DNA of 19,617 nucleotides from CBDUQP01 sp965369385 (GCA_965369385.1 CBDUQP010000056.1:1-19617), one strand, 5' to 3'; shown: positions 1 to 8,026, counted from the stretch's first letter. The notes: generated by a model from the sequence alone, not told the origin. Made by a program: numbers and translations.

Positions 1-1
1 C

Positions 2-1393
2 GGAAAGATGCATATGGGTGAGAAGATATGGTATGGGGGACGCTTTGCCGATCCTCCCGCCGATGGGCTCAGCGAATCCCTGATTGCCGCCGGTTTGCAG
101 CTTGATCGGATGAAGACGGGCACGTGCCCGCGGCTTGCGTCGGAGACCATCGACTACGACAAATGCATACGCCAGGACGGAGATACTAATCCACGTGGGT
201 TCTCCTTCCTTACCGGCGATATGGATATTGAGCAGGTTCCGTGCTGGATATCGCATACCAACGAGACCATTCATCAGGCGATCCGCGACAACTTCCACCG
301 GGCGCCGATGTATACCGGGCAGATAAAATCTACCGGCCCTCGGTATTGCCCCTCCATAGAGACCAAGATCGAGCGTTTCGGCGACAAGACCAGCCACCAG
401 GTGTTCATCGAGCCCGAGGGCAGGGATACCAACTGGATCTACGTGAACGGTATTGCCACCTCGCTGCCCGAAGATGTGCAGGATGTGATCGTACGCAATA
501 TTCCGGGGCTCGAAAATGCCGAAATCCTGCGATACGGATACGCGATTGAGTACGATTATGCTCAGCCGACCCAACTTTCGGCAACACTGGAAACGAAGGC
601 TACGCGACGATTGTTCATGGCCGGGCAGGTCAATGGAACTACCGGATACGAGGAAGCCGCCGGACAGGGGCTGATGGCCGGGATAAACGCGGTGCAGATG
701 CTCAACGGGGCCGAGCCGTTTGTGCTGCGACGGGATCAGGCGTACATCGGCGTGATGATCGACGATCTCGTAACCAAGGGCGTAACCGAACCATACAGGA
801 TGTTTACAAGCCGGGCGGAACATCGTCTAATGCTTCGTGGAGATAATGCTGATCGGAGGCTGACCCCACTGGCGGAAAATCTGGGCCTGGCTGCCACGTC
901 GCGCCTGGAGCGTTTTGGATCCAAATTAAGCAATATAGGCCGAGCCGGTGAACTGCTGCGAAGCACAAGGATTGCCGGCAAGAGCCTTTGGGACCTGCTG
1001 CGGCGTCCTGCTGCGACGTTCAGCGGAATACTGGACAACGCCGAAGGTGATGGGATCAGCGAACTTAGGGCATTGTTGGCCGCCGACCCCGAGGCGATGG
1101 AGTCTCTGGCTGTGGACGCCAGGTACAGCGGGTATATCGCCAAGGAGCAGGCAGTTCTTGACCAGATGCAGCATCTGGATGCGAAGAAGATACCCGAAGA
1201 GCTTGACTATACAAAGGTTGTGAATCTGCGAATGGAGGCTCAGCAGAAGCTGGAGGCGATCAGGCCGATGACGTTGGGACAGGCCTTGCGGATAAGTGGG
1301 ATTACGCCGGCGGATGTTACCGTTTTGGCGATAGAGCTTGCCCGTCGCGGGGGAGGCTTTGGCGTCGTAAAGACGGGTCGGCCTCGCAGGTAA
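2..1393 (+). CDS. mnmG: tRNA uridine-5-carboxymethylaminomethyl modification enzyme MnmG (5' partial)
   Basis: With MnmE, MnmG installs the (carboxymethyl)aminomethyl group on the wobble uridine of certain tRNAs, using FAD, NADH and methylene-THF in the cytoplasm. The frame is already open at the window edge and begins inside the protein: GKMHMGE followed by the GGR-ADPP and RLKTGT-like (RMKTGTCPR) segments matches the region around residue 150-190 of the family. The block around GRDTNWIYVNGIATSLP, the GYAIEYDY motif, FMAGQVNGTTGYEEAAGQG and the TSRAEHRLMLR segment are all diagnostic. The C-terminal helical domain ends in RISGITPADVTVLAIEL, as usual. About 463 codons are present; the missing N-terminal ~150 residues should carry the FAD GxGxxG site. 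The stop is TAA at 1391. The nearest downstream gene on this strand is flgM, more than 450 nt away, so they are probably separate transcripts. I am very sure of the identity. Confidence 0.96.
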   Translation, partial: GKMHMGEKIWYGGRFADPPADGLSESLIAAGLQLDRMKTGTCPRLASETIDYDKCIRQDGDTNPRGFSFLTGDMDIEQVPCWISHTNETIHQAIRDNFHRAPMYTGQIKSTGPRYCPSIETKIERFGDKTSHQVFIEPEGRDTNWIYVNGIATSLPEDVQDVIVRNIPGLENAEILRYGYAIEYDYAQPTQLSATLETKATRRLFMAGQVNGTTGYEEAAGQGLMAGINAVQMLNGAEPFVLRRDQAYIGVMIDDLVTKGVTEPYRMFTSRAEHRLMLRGDNADRRLTPLAENLGLAATSRLERFGSKLSNIGRAGELLRSTRIAGKSLWDLLRRPAATFSGILDNAEGDGISELRALLAADPEAMESLAVDARYSGYIAKEQAVLDQMQHLDAKKIPEELDYTKVVNLRMEAQQKLEAIRPMTLGQALRISGITPADVTVLAIELARRGGGFGVVKTGRPRR

Positions 1394-1852
1394 AGATGCA
1401 TCAGATCTTTGGCGTAAGGAATTCCATCAGGCAGTTTGCCGGTTTGGTTTGGTTCGGAAGAACTGGACGCGATACCGAGGATTTATGTTAAGATAGGTAA
1501 GCTGGGCGATATAGGGACAAATTATATATGTGCCTAAACAGGTATTTTGAGTGTGAATACTCAAAGTTCGGAATGTGGCTTTCTAATGTTTGTGGGCACC
1601 AACGCTTATGGAAAATCGGAATAATCAGAACGATTCAAGGGATCGTTTTGGATGTTCGATAGAATAGGTGTACGGAGGATGGATGGTCGGCACCAAGGGA
1701 ATGGGTGGCGGCTGTTTAATCCAGAGAATGGTAAGGCTCGAACGATGAGCGAGCACCTGGAGTCGCGCAAGGATGCGTGAATCCAAGCGATGTTCGAGAC
1801 CTTTTGGCACGTGATGGTGTTGTCGCGGCCTGAATATGAGGCAGTGAAGAAA
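1394..1852. other. Intergenic region, no gene recognised
   Basis: No convincing coding sequence lies between mnmG and flgM. A 6-bp AT-rich dyad (AAAGAT at 1392-1397, ATCTTT at 1405-1410) follows the mnmG stop but lacks the GC stem of a good terminator. A 7-bp inverted repeat, TTTGAGT (1546-1552) and ACTCAAA (1559-1565) around a 6-nt loop, lies in an AT-rich stretch and could be an operator. A GGAGG at 1674-1678 precedes two very short frames (about 33 and 21 codons, ending near 1780 and 1748); neither resembles a known peptide and the spacing to their ATGs is poor. Confidence 0.5.
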
Positions 1853-2128
1853 ATGAATGTCAATGGAGTGCAACCCCCCGCGGTGACGCAGGCTATGGAG
1901 TCTGGTGGTGCTGTTGTTAACAGTAGTCCGGCCGGTGATTTTGTAGCCAGTCGCGATGTGGTAGAGATATCTTCCGCTGCAAAACTTGCAGCACAGATCC
2001 AGAATATGCCGGACGTTCGTGCCGACTTGGTCGCGCGGGTAAAGTCCGAGATCGAAAACAACGTATATGAGACCGAGGAGAGGCTTGATATCGCCATAGA
2101 TCGTATGATGGACGATATCTTCGACTGA
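1853..2128 (+). CDS. flgM: Anti-sigma-28 factor, FlgM family
   Basis: FlgM binds the flagellar sigma factor FliA and holds it inactive until the hook-basal body is complete, when FlgM is exported. The 91-residue product has the family layout: a low-complexity, probably disordered N-terminus, then a core at residues 37-90. The core carries VEISSAAKLAAQIQ, the MPDVRADLVARVKSEIENNVY segment (the D-R-x-x-x-V-x-x-x-x-x-I-x-x-x-x-Y pattern) and a last helix ERLDIAIDRMMDDIF. I chose ATG 1853 because GAGG at 1838-1841 lies 11 nt upstream and the size fits; the same frame is open from an ATG at 1790 (112 residues). The gene stands alone, with no other flagellar gene in the window, and is followed 229 nt later by a strong terminator. 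The assignment rests on recognised pattern only, since the family is short and divergent. Confidence 0.8.
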   Translation: MNVNGVQPPAVTQAMESGGAVVNSSPAGDFVASRDVVEISSAAKLAAQIQNMPDVRADLVARVKSEIENNVYETEERLDIAIDRMMDDIFD

Positions 2129-2211
2129 GCCTTATCCCCCTGCTAGTACTCTGCAACAGGAAGGATGGCAGATAGTAACCTGTCCGAAATAGCTGATTGA
2201 CAAGGATTTAA

Positions 2212-2337
2212 GAATACTCGAACCTGACTCGTCTTCGCTCTGTGAGCTTGCGGCTTCGCCTAGGCTTGCGTCTTCGCCTATGGCTTCGTCGTCACAAGTC
2301 GTCGCGGCAAGTCAGTTTCGCCGGGACAAAGAACTAG
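2212..2337 (+). repeat. Dispersed repeat, copy A (long core)
   Basis: This matches a second copy at 19197-19272. Both start with GAATAC, then at the same 14-nt offset carry GACTSGTCTTCGCTCTG (2226-2242 here; 16 of 17 identical), and end in a 37-nt block starting GTCGCGRCAAGTCA and ending ACAAAGAACYAG (2301-2337 here; 31 of 37 identical by eye). Between the two blocks copy A has 58 nt (2243-2300), which include an imperfect 18-nt tandem repeat beginning CTTCGCCTA (2254-2289 region); copy B has only 8 nt. No function is known to me. Confidence 0.75.
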
Positions 2338-2356
2338 TACTCAATAGACTGTCTCA

Positions 2357-2392
2357 AGAGCACGGGCACCCAAATGCCTGTGCTCTCTTTTT
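2357..2392 (+). terminator. Rho-independent terminator
   Basis: The left arm AGAGCACGGGCA (2357-2368) pairs with TGCCTGTGCTCT (2375-2386) through 12 base pairs including one G-U, across a 6-nt loop, and is followed by CTTTTTG. It would stop transcription from flgM or from any transcript that covers the dispersed repeat just upstream, and it insulates the signalling operon starting at 2617. Confidence 0.85.
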
Positions 2393-2475
2393 GTTGATAA
2401 GTTCATTGCGGAAGCTTTTTGCTAAAGAAATGGCAGTTTTGGGCGATTTTTGCTGCTTGTTGCTTGCCCGGGGAT

Positions 2476-2556
2476 TTACTCAATGTTAAAATGAGTAACA
2501 TTGGAAAGGTATAGTGACTAGGGGATTTAGCCTATTAGCGAGTATCTTTCTAATAG
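2476..2556. promoter_or_regulatory. Cluster of inverted repeats upstream of the signalling operon
   Basis: Three 7-bp dyads occur within 81 nt. TTACTCA (2476-2482) pairs with TGAGTAA (2492-2498). CAATGTT (2481-2487) pairs with AACATTG (2497-2503). These two overlap, so as RNA hairpins they would exclude each other. CTATTAG (2532-2538) pairs with CTAATAG (2550-2556). Their position just before the HTH-receiver gene suggests operators for that protein or another regulator; this is inference. Confidence 0.5.
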
Positions 2557-2574
2557 CGGGGATGCACTTATAAA
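2547..2574 (+). promoter_or_regulatory. Possible sigma70-type promoter of the signalling operon
   Basis: TATAAA at 2569-2574 is a fair -10 element, with a weak -35 TTTCTA at 2547-2552 and a 16-nt spacer. The -35 overlaps the right arm of the CTATTAG dyad, so a protein bound there could block it. The predicted start lies about 35 nt before the ATG at 2617. Confidence 0.3.
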
Positions 2575-2616
2575 CATAGTCAACGGGACGCAGTAGCGGT
2601 ATTCAGGAGCTTTGGT

Positions 2617-3186
2617 ATGAGGCGAAAAGCGGTTTACACTACCGGGGAAGCTGCCGATATTTGCAAATTATCGCAGCAGACGATCATTCGCTGTTTCGAT
2701 AACGGTCAGCTTGAGGGTTTTCGCGTTCCGGGAAGCAAGTTCAGGCGAATTCCATGTGATTGCCTGCTCAAGTTCCTGCGGGACAATAATATTCCACTCG
2801 ATGGTCTCGATAACGACAAGATTCGTGTTCTCGTAGTGGATGATGATCCCGAAATCGTGGAGCTTTTCGTTGATGTCCTGGAAGCTGACGGGCGATTTGA
2901 GGTGACGGCCGCTCATACCGGATATGATGCCGGCGTGCTGACGCAGGAGTTTCGGCCGGACGTTATTGTGCTCGACTACATGCTTCCGGATGTGAACGGA
3001 AACGTCGTCTGTAAAACTATCAGGGATAAGAAGGAATTTTCTGATATCAAGATTCTCATTATCTCCGGAGTGGTGAATCCGCAGGAAGTGGACAGCCTTC
3101 TGGAGTCCGGGGCGAATGACTTCATCAAGAAGCCCTTCAATATAGAGAATGTCATCGGAAAGATACTGGAACTTGTCAAGTCTTGA
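2617..3186 (+). CDS. Response regulator with N-terminal excisionase/MerR-type HTH domain
   Basis: This 189-residue protein has a DNA-binding domain first and a receiver domain second, the reverse of the usual response regulator order. Residues 5-56 look like the excisionase/BldC branch of the MerR superfamily: YTTGEAADICKLSQQTIIRCFDNGQLEGFRVPGSKFRRIP, a helix-turn-helix plus a short wing. Residues 69-187 are a receiver: acidic pocket D75-D76, phospho-acceptor D120 in VIVLDYMLP, the switch serine S150 in IISG, and K172 in IKKPF. All catalytic positions are intact. AGGAG at 2605-2609, 7 nt before the ATG, supports the start. The HDOD kinase gene begins 6 nt after its TGA, so the two are surely co-transcribed and the kinase is the likely phosphate donor. 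It probably acts as the DNA-binding output, perhaps on the dyads just upstream. Confidence 0.9.
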   Translation: MRRKAVYTTGEAADICKLSQQTIIRCFDNGQLEGFRVPGSKFRRIPCDCLLKFLRDNNIPLDGLDNDKIRVLVVDDDPEIVELFVDVLEADGRFEVTAAHTGYDAGVLTQEFRPDVIVLDYMLPDVNGNVVCKTIRDKKEFSDIKILIISGVVNPQEVDSLLESGANDFIKKPFNIENVIGKILELVKS

Positions 3187-3192
3187 AGAAGG

Positions 3193-5478
3193 GTGTTTGG
3201 CAGGGTGACGTCAATAGCAGGTAACAAGGATCCGGCGAACGGGAATCTCTCTGCTCAGCAGATAGAGGACTTGTTGCGCGATCTCGGGGCGTTGCCCACC
3301 ATGCCTGCCGTCGCTCCGCACATTATGGAACTGGCCATCAAGGCCCAGAGCTCGCCGGCGGATATTATCGGTCTGCTGAGCCTGGATCCCGCACTCAGTG
3401 CCAGATTGTTGTATGTAGCGTCCAGGCGACTCAAGGCCCCGGTTGCATGTTTGCAAACCGCAGCCGATGCGGTGGGTGCAGATACCCTGGTATCGCTCGT
3501 GCTTTCGGGTCAAATTGCAGCGTCAAGACGCGATGTTTCGCATCGGGGCGGTGGACTTCCGCTGGATGAATTCTGGCGACATTGTCTGGCGACAGCTTGT
3601 GCGGCGCAAATGCTGGCCGAGCGAAGCGAGTTCAATGTAGATCCATCCAAGGCCTACCTTTGCGGACTGTTGCACGATTTGGGCAAGCTCGTGTTGGACC
3701 AGTGCCTTCCGAAGAGCTACAGCCGCATAGTCTCTGCCGCCAAACGCCACAATGGCAATATATCCCAGTACGAGCGAGACACTATCGGAGTGGATCATTC
3801 GCTGGTAGGGCTGCACCTGGCGAGGGTATGGAACCTGGGGTCGGAGATCGAGACTGTGCTCTGGTTGTGCCACCATCCGTTTGAGGTGTTTCCCCAGTCC
3901 GTCTCCTCACGCGATCTTGTCGTTATCGTCTGCCTTGGCGATACGCTCGCTCGCGAAAATCGCATGGGCTTTTCGGGTAATCTCGCGTTTGATCGCTCCC
4001 CCGCGCAAATCGCCTCCCAGTTGGGCATCGCGCCTGGTCTGGTAGAGCAAATCGCAAACGAATTACCGTCGGTTGTCGCAAAAATTGCGGGGCGAATCGA
4101 TGGCGACTCTGCCTCGCTCATTGCTGGTCCGCAGGAGACCATGTTGGATGCGGCAGCAGCCTTTGCCGGATTGAACGAGCGACTGCTCGACGCGCAACCG
4201 CAACTGGCTTCGAAGGCATGTGACGCCGAACTCGTAAGCGACTTCGTGATTAACGCATCCAGTGATACTACGATAGCCGACGTGTTGAAACGTCTGGCCG
4301 CCACGGTGACAACCGCTTCTGGAATTCTCGTTTCAGCGGCAGAGCCCCTGATTGTGTATTCGTTAAGCACTTGCGGCGATACCGCTACTCTTGTTGCTAT
4401 TGACGGCGGAGATAATCCGAGGTTCAGAACGTTCCCGTGTCGTCAGGATGCCAGCTTATATGACGCTGGCGATAAAGCCGCGGCTGTGGATGTGGTTTCA
4501 GCGTTGCTTGATTCGCCGGAAGATGTAAATGAGTGGGTCTCGCTGGCGGGATATGCCGGGCGCGGGCTCACGGCTAGCGGAAGGTGTGCGGGTGGCGTGT
4601 TGTGGTGTCAGGATTCGTTTGGCGGAGGAAGCGGTTCGGGCGTTGCCGAATGTCTGGATAGCTTCGGCGAAGTGTTTGAGTCGGTCCTTTCGCTTGTGCA
4701 GCAGCGCTGCGAAGCGATTGAACTGGGCGAGCAACTTACAGGCGCCAGCCAACGCCTCGTCGAAATGCAGGAAGCAACCACGGAGCGAAAGACATTGGCG
4801 ACAGTTGGCGAGATGGCCGCCGGTGCGGGACACGAGATGAACAATCCGCTGGCTGTCATTTGTGGGCGTGCACAGTTGATGCTGGAACGGGCGACCGACG
4901 AGAATGATCGCCGCACGTGGCAGCAGATTAATGAGCAGGGACAGCGAATAAGCGATGCGATCACCGATCTCATGGAGCTTGCAAGCCCTCCTATGCCCAA
5001 GGTTACGAACATTCGGGTTGCGGACATTTTCGCTAAGGTGGTGGAGGTCTTCGGAGAAGTGCCGCATGAGCGGGCAGGCGATCTTAAGATAGATATCGGT
5101 CTGGCGTCAGATGATTTGTGTGTGGCGGTGGACGCTGAGCAGGTGGTCGCTTCCCTCGGCGAGCTTGTGTTGAATGCAGCCAATTCGCTGGGCAGTGATG
5201 ACGGATATGTGCGACTGTTCGCTGAGTTGGATGATGTAGCCGATGCGGTGCTCCTGACGGTGAGCGACGATGGCAAAGGAATGTCCGCCGACACGCTTGA
5301 GAACGTGTTCACGCCGTTCTTCTCGTTCCAGGATGCCGGGCGTCGCCGCGGCCTGGGCCTTCCGCGGGCAAGAAGATTGATTTCCAATAACGATGGCAAA
5401 CTGTGGCTTCGAAGTCAGGAAGCACAGGGTACTACAGCATATATTCAACTCCCTCGCGCCGTGTGCGCCAGTAAGTGA
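3193..5478 (+). CDS. Cytoplasmic HDOD-domain sensor histidine kinase
   Basis: This 761-residue protein fuses an HDOD domain to a complete histidine kinase. HDOD spans about residues 24-225, starting LRDLGALPTMPAVAPHI and containing LLHDLGKLVLD with H161-D162. A central stretch (about 340-510) of unclear homology may be a degenerate GAF-like sensor. A short coiled linker (LGEQLTGASQRLVEMQEA) leads to the HisKA H-box GHEMNNPLAVI (phospho-acceptor H547). The ATPase has the N-box ELVLNAANSL (N661), G1 DDGKGM (692-697), the F-box FTPFF and the G2 loop RRRGLGLPRA (from 717). No signal peptide or membrane segment is visible, so it senses a cytoplasmic cue. The first start is GTG 3193, directly abutting an AAGAAGG; a GTG at 3205 is an alternative with better spacing. 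Its TGA is 14 nt before the ATG chosen for the next gene. Confidence 0.92.
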   Translation: MFGRVTSIAGNKDPANGNLSAQQIEDLLRDLGALPTMPAVAPHIMELAIKAQSSPADIIGLLSLDPALSARLLYVASRRLKAPVACLQTAADAVGADTLVSLVLSGQIAASRRDVSHRGGGLPLDEFWRHCLATACAAQMLAERSEFNVDPSKAYLCGLLHDLGKLVLDQCLPKSYSRIVSAAKRHNGNISQYERDTIGVDHSLVGLHLARVWNLGSEIETVLWLCHHPFEVFPQSVSSRDLVVIVCLGDTLARENRMGFSGNLAFDRSPAQIASQLGIAPGLVEQIANELPSVVAKIAGRIDGDSASLIAGPQETMLDAAAAFAGLNERLLDAQPQLASKACDAELVSDFVINASSDTTIADVLKRLAATVTTASGILVSAAEPLIVYSLSTCGDTATLVAIDGGDNPRFRTFPCRQDASLYDAGDKAAAVDVVSALLDSPEDVNEWVSLAGYAGRGLTASGRCAGGVLWCQDSFGGGSGSGVAECLDSFGEVFESVLSLVQQRCEAIELGEQLTGASQRLVEMQEATTERKTLATVGEMAAGAGHEMNNPLAVICGRAQLMLERATDENDRRTWQQINEQGQRISDAITDLMELASPPMPKVTNIRVADIFAKVVEVFGEVPHERAGDLKIDIGLASDDLCVAVDAEQVVASLGELVLNAANSLGSDDGYVRLFAELDDVADAVLLTVSDDGKGMSADTLENVFTPFFSFQDAGRRRGLGLPRARRLISNNDGKLWLRSQEAQGTTAYIQLPRAVCASK

Positions 5479-5492
5479 CAGGTGATAATCGA

Positions 5493-6494
5493 ATGAGTTC
5501 AAGGAAGAAATCGCGCGTTCTGATAGTCGATGACGAAGCTGATCTTCGCGAGCTGTTGCTAGATGCGCTCGAGCGGGATGACTTGGTTCTGGAAGCTGCC
5601 GCCAGCGGTCAGGAGGCCGTCAAGTGTGCCCGCAAGAACCCGCCCGATCTGCTCATTACCGATCTGATGCTGGGCGATTGCACGGGCCTGGACGTTATCG
5701 ACTCGCTGCGAAGCACGATTTCGGTAGACTTGCCTGCCATCGTGATTACAGGGCAGGGCGATCCGGAAACGCTTACTGAGGCGTCAAGACTTCGGCCGGT
5801 AGAGCTGATGACCAAGCCGCTGGATCTGAATCGTCTGATGAGTGTTGTTGACGCTGAACTGGGTCGCCAGCAGACCTATGCTCGCGGCAAGGCGCGTTCG
5901 CGAAAGCTCCGCAGGCTTGCCCGCGATATCAACATTCAACGCAAGGTGATTAAAGGTCAGCTCGAAACCGAATGTGCCGACCTGGCAGTTGCCTACCGCG
6001 CACTGAGCAGCCAGTTTTCAACCCAGCAGGTGCTGATGGGTTTCCAACGCGAGCTTATCGGCGCGAGCACGGACGATGACGTATTCCGCGTGCTGTTCAG
6101 ACTGATGGTGCATCGCAGCGGACCGGTGTTTGGCGTGGCGATGGTTTGTGACGCCGAAGCCGAGCTGCAGATCGCCGGGCGATTTGGCGTTCCGCATCCC
6201 GATGAGCTCGCATTCTGCTCGCCGCTTGTTGAACCCATCGTGGAAAAGATTCTGGAGTTCCCTGAGTGTTTCCTGGCTGACGCCAGCGATGAACCGGAGA
6301 ATTTTGACGCCGAGATACGCAAGTTCCTCCCGGGCGTCAGCATTCTTGCCATGCCGCTCATCCCGGCCCCCGGCGAATTGATCGGCCTGATCGTGTTCTA
6401 TCGCAAGGGCGAGCAACCCTTCTGCGAAGCCGACATAGCCCTGGCAGAAATGGTAGCCACCCCAACCGCCATCGCCATAAGGCGCAACGACTGA
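5493..6494 (+). CDS. Response regulator with C-terminal GAF-like domain
   Basis: The protein has 333 residues. Residues 7-125 form a receiver: D13-D14 acid pocket, phospho-acceptor D57 in LLITDLML, T86 in VITGQG and K108 in MTKPL. A basic, charged helix (about 128-180, KARSRKLRRLARDINIQRK) links it to a GAF-like domain (about 185-330), ending with FCEADIALAEMVATPTAIAI, the typical last GAF helix. No DNA-binding or catalytic output is visible, so phosphorylation may control ligand binding or protein contact. I chose ATG 5493 because AGGTGA (5480-5485) lies 7 nt upstream; a GTG at 5475 overlaps the kinase stop and would add six residues. It is the last gene of the operon; no clear terminator was found before the convergent gene at 6560. 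Confidence 0.88.
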   Translation: MSSRKKSRVLIVDDEADLRELLLDALERDDLVLEAAASGQEAVKCARKNPPDLLITDLMLGDCTGLDVIDSLRSTISVDLPAIVITGQGDPETLTEASRLRPVELMTKPLDLNRLMSVVDAELGRQQTYARGKARSRKLRRLARDINIQRKVIKGQLETECADLAVAYRALSSQFSTQQVLMGFQRELIGASTDDDVFRVLFRLMVHRSGPVFGVAMVCDAEAELQIAGRFGVPHPDELAFCSPLVEPIVEKILEFPECFLADASDEPENFDAEIRKFLPGVSILAMPLIPAPGELIGLIVFYRKGEQPFCEADIALAEMVATPTAIAIRRND

Positions 6495-6559
6495 ACAGGC
6501 CCGCACGCAGCAGGGATAGCTTTTTCAACGGGCTGCTATAGCCGGCCCGCATCTGCACA

Positions 6560-8026
6560 TTAGCGTTTGGAGCGGGCTCTTCGTTTGCGTGTCTTCCGGA
6601 ACGCCTGGGTGGTCAGAAGGACCACCAGGAACCAGGCGACTCTCAGCGCAACCCTGGCCATTGCACGCCCGTTCAGGACCCTCAACAGTTTCAGCACCAC
6701 GGCCACCACGTGCAGTGGGGTGTGAAAGGTTTTGTCGATCTTCTTGCGCAGGTTCGCGATGTGCTCGGACGAGTACTGATCGCTGTAGACGAAGCCGCGT
6801 GGGTCAATGTGATAACCAGGGCTCTGCTCGACCAGTTCATTCAGTCCCGAATGCGGTTCGTTTCGCAGTCGGGAAACGTGGATCAGGCTCGCACCGATCG
6901 ACCGGGCGAACGGCGCGATGGAGAGCATCTGCTCCTCAGTCTCACCAATATTGCCGACGATGAAATACGCGTTGACCAGCATTTTCGACCGGCGGAGTAC
7001 CTCGAATCTCTGACGGACCTGTGCGATGTTGAATCCCTTGCCCATCGACGCCAGCGTTGCATCCTGCGTCGATTCCACACCGACCATAAGGACGATGAAT
7101 CCAGCCTGCTCCATCTTGCGAATAATGTCGGGGCGTTCTGCAATTTCCAGTCGAGCGTTGACTATGTAGTGCTTGCGAATCTTCTTGGCAATCAGGAGGT
7201 CGCAGATCTCCTCGACCCGGTCGGGCTGATGGGTGAACACGTCGTCGACGAAGAAGATCAGGACCGCGTCGATCTGTTCGATCTCGTTGACTATCGACTG
7301 CGGCGAACGCGGCGCCCATTGCCGCTTTACACCCCAGGGATTGACCGCGAAGTTACAGAATTTGCAGTTGTACGGACATCCTCGCGACCCGGCGACCATA
7401 TCAACCTCGATCCCCGTGCTCACTCCCTTGGTCGTCAGATAGTACGGATGGCGGCGGAGGTTGCGGGCAGGGAGCAGGTCTTCGGCCAGCGGCGCGTTGG
7501 CTCGCGCCGGATTATGCACTATCTGACCATCATCCCCGCGTCGCACCAGACCGGCGATCTCGGACCACGGGCGCCCCTCAGCAATCTCGGCGATTGCCAG
7601 CTCACCATCGCCGCAGACCACCGCTTCTACGTTGGGACATGCATCCAGCCAGTAGCCCGGATTCTCAGTCGCCGTTCGCCCGCCCAGAATCGTCATAGTC
7701 CCGGGGGGCAACGCATTGATGTCGTCGCGGATCGATTCGATCTCCTTCCGCCAGTTGACGGAGTAGCAGACCAGGTCGGTCTCCGGTGTCAGGGACGGCA
7801 GGGTGCTAGGCGTGCGTGCATGCCGGAAGTTAATCAGGTCGATTCGTTCAGCGTACGGACGCAACGCGGCGGCAATATATTCCAAACCCAACGGTGGGAA
7901 GGCCGTCAGAGATGAGCCGGTCCGTTGATAGGGGTGGACGCACAGGACATGGCGGAAAACGCGACTGCCAGGCGATTTGGCTATGGCATCTTTAATTCGA
8001 CATTCTAACTTTGTTTGGCTATTCAT
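6560..8026 (-). CDS. B12-binding-type radical SAM protein
   Basis: Radical SAM enzymes use a [4Fe-4S] cluster and S-adenosylmethionine to make a radical; those with an N-terminal B12-like domain often methylate or rearrange lipids, cofactors or natural products. The cluster motif is CPYNCKFC (C217, C221, C224 from the chosen start), followed by FFVDDVF and NARLEIAERPDII, typical of the TIM-barrel core. Residues ~25-160 fit the cobalamin-binding fold with FPPLGLEYIAAAL and ILGGRTATENP, but the classic DxHxxG is not evident, so cobalamin use is uncertain. A hydrophobic stretch at about 463-476 followed by a very basic tail suggests membrane association. The start is ATG 8026; an in-frame TTG at 8050 is less likely. 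A co-directional pfkB-type gene ends 94 nt upstream, so they may share a transcript. The substrate cannot be told from sequence. Confidence 0.88.
   Translation of the reverse strand: MNSQTKLECRIKDAIAKSPGSRVFRHVLCVHPYQRTGSSLTAFPPLGLEYIAAALRPYAERIDLINFRHARTPSTLPSLTPETDLVCYSVNWRKEIESIRDDINALPPGTMTILGGRTATENPGYWLDACPNVEAVVCGDGELAIAEIAEGRPWSEIAGLVRRGDDGQIVHNPARANAPLAEDLLPARNLRRHPYYLTTKGVSTGIEVDMVAGSRGCPYNCKFCNFAVNPWGVKRQWAPRSPQSIVNEIEQIDAVLIFFVDDVFTHQPDRVEEICDLLIAKKIRKHYIVNARLEIAERPDIIRKMEQAGFIVLMVGVESTQDATLASMGKGFNIAQVRQRFEVLRRSKMLVNAYFIVGNIGETEEQMLSIAPFARSIGASLIHVSRLRNEPHSGLNELVEQSPGYHIDPRGFVYSDQYSSEHIANLRKKIDKTFHTPLHVVAVVLKLLRVLNGRAMARVALRVAWFLVVLLTTQAFRKTRKRRARSKR

Noticed and set aside
1679..1780. 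33-codon frame behind a GGAGG upstream of flgM
   Set aside because: The GGAGG touches the ATG with no spacing and the peptide matches nothing known to me.
1805..1811. TGGCACG, a perfect sigma54 -24 element just before flgM
   Set aside because: The -12 TTGC is absent at the required distance, so it is not a convincing sigma54 promoter.
2280..2489. 69-codon plus-strand frame between flgM and the HTH-receiver gene
   Set aside because: It reads through the dispersed repeat and the strong terminator hairpin and looks like no protein.
4608..5399. 263-codon minus-strand frame opposite the histidine kinase
   Set aside because: It is serine-rich shadow sequence over the intact H, N, G1 and G2 boxes of the plus-strand gene.
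6710..7915. 401-codon open frame on the plus strand opposite the radical SAM gene
   Set aside because: It is the antisense of a clear family member, has no recognisable motif and no ribosome site, and is rich in R, D and H as shadow frames are.
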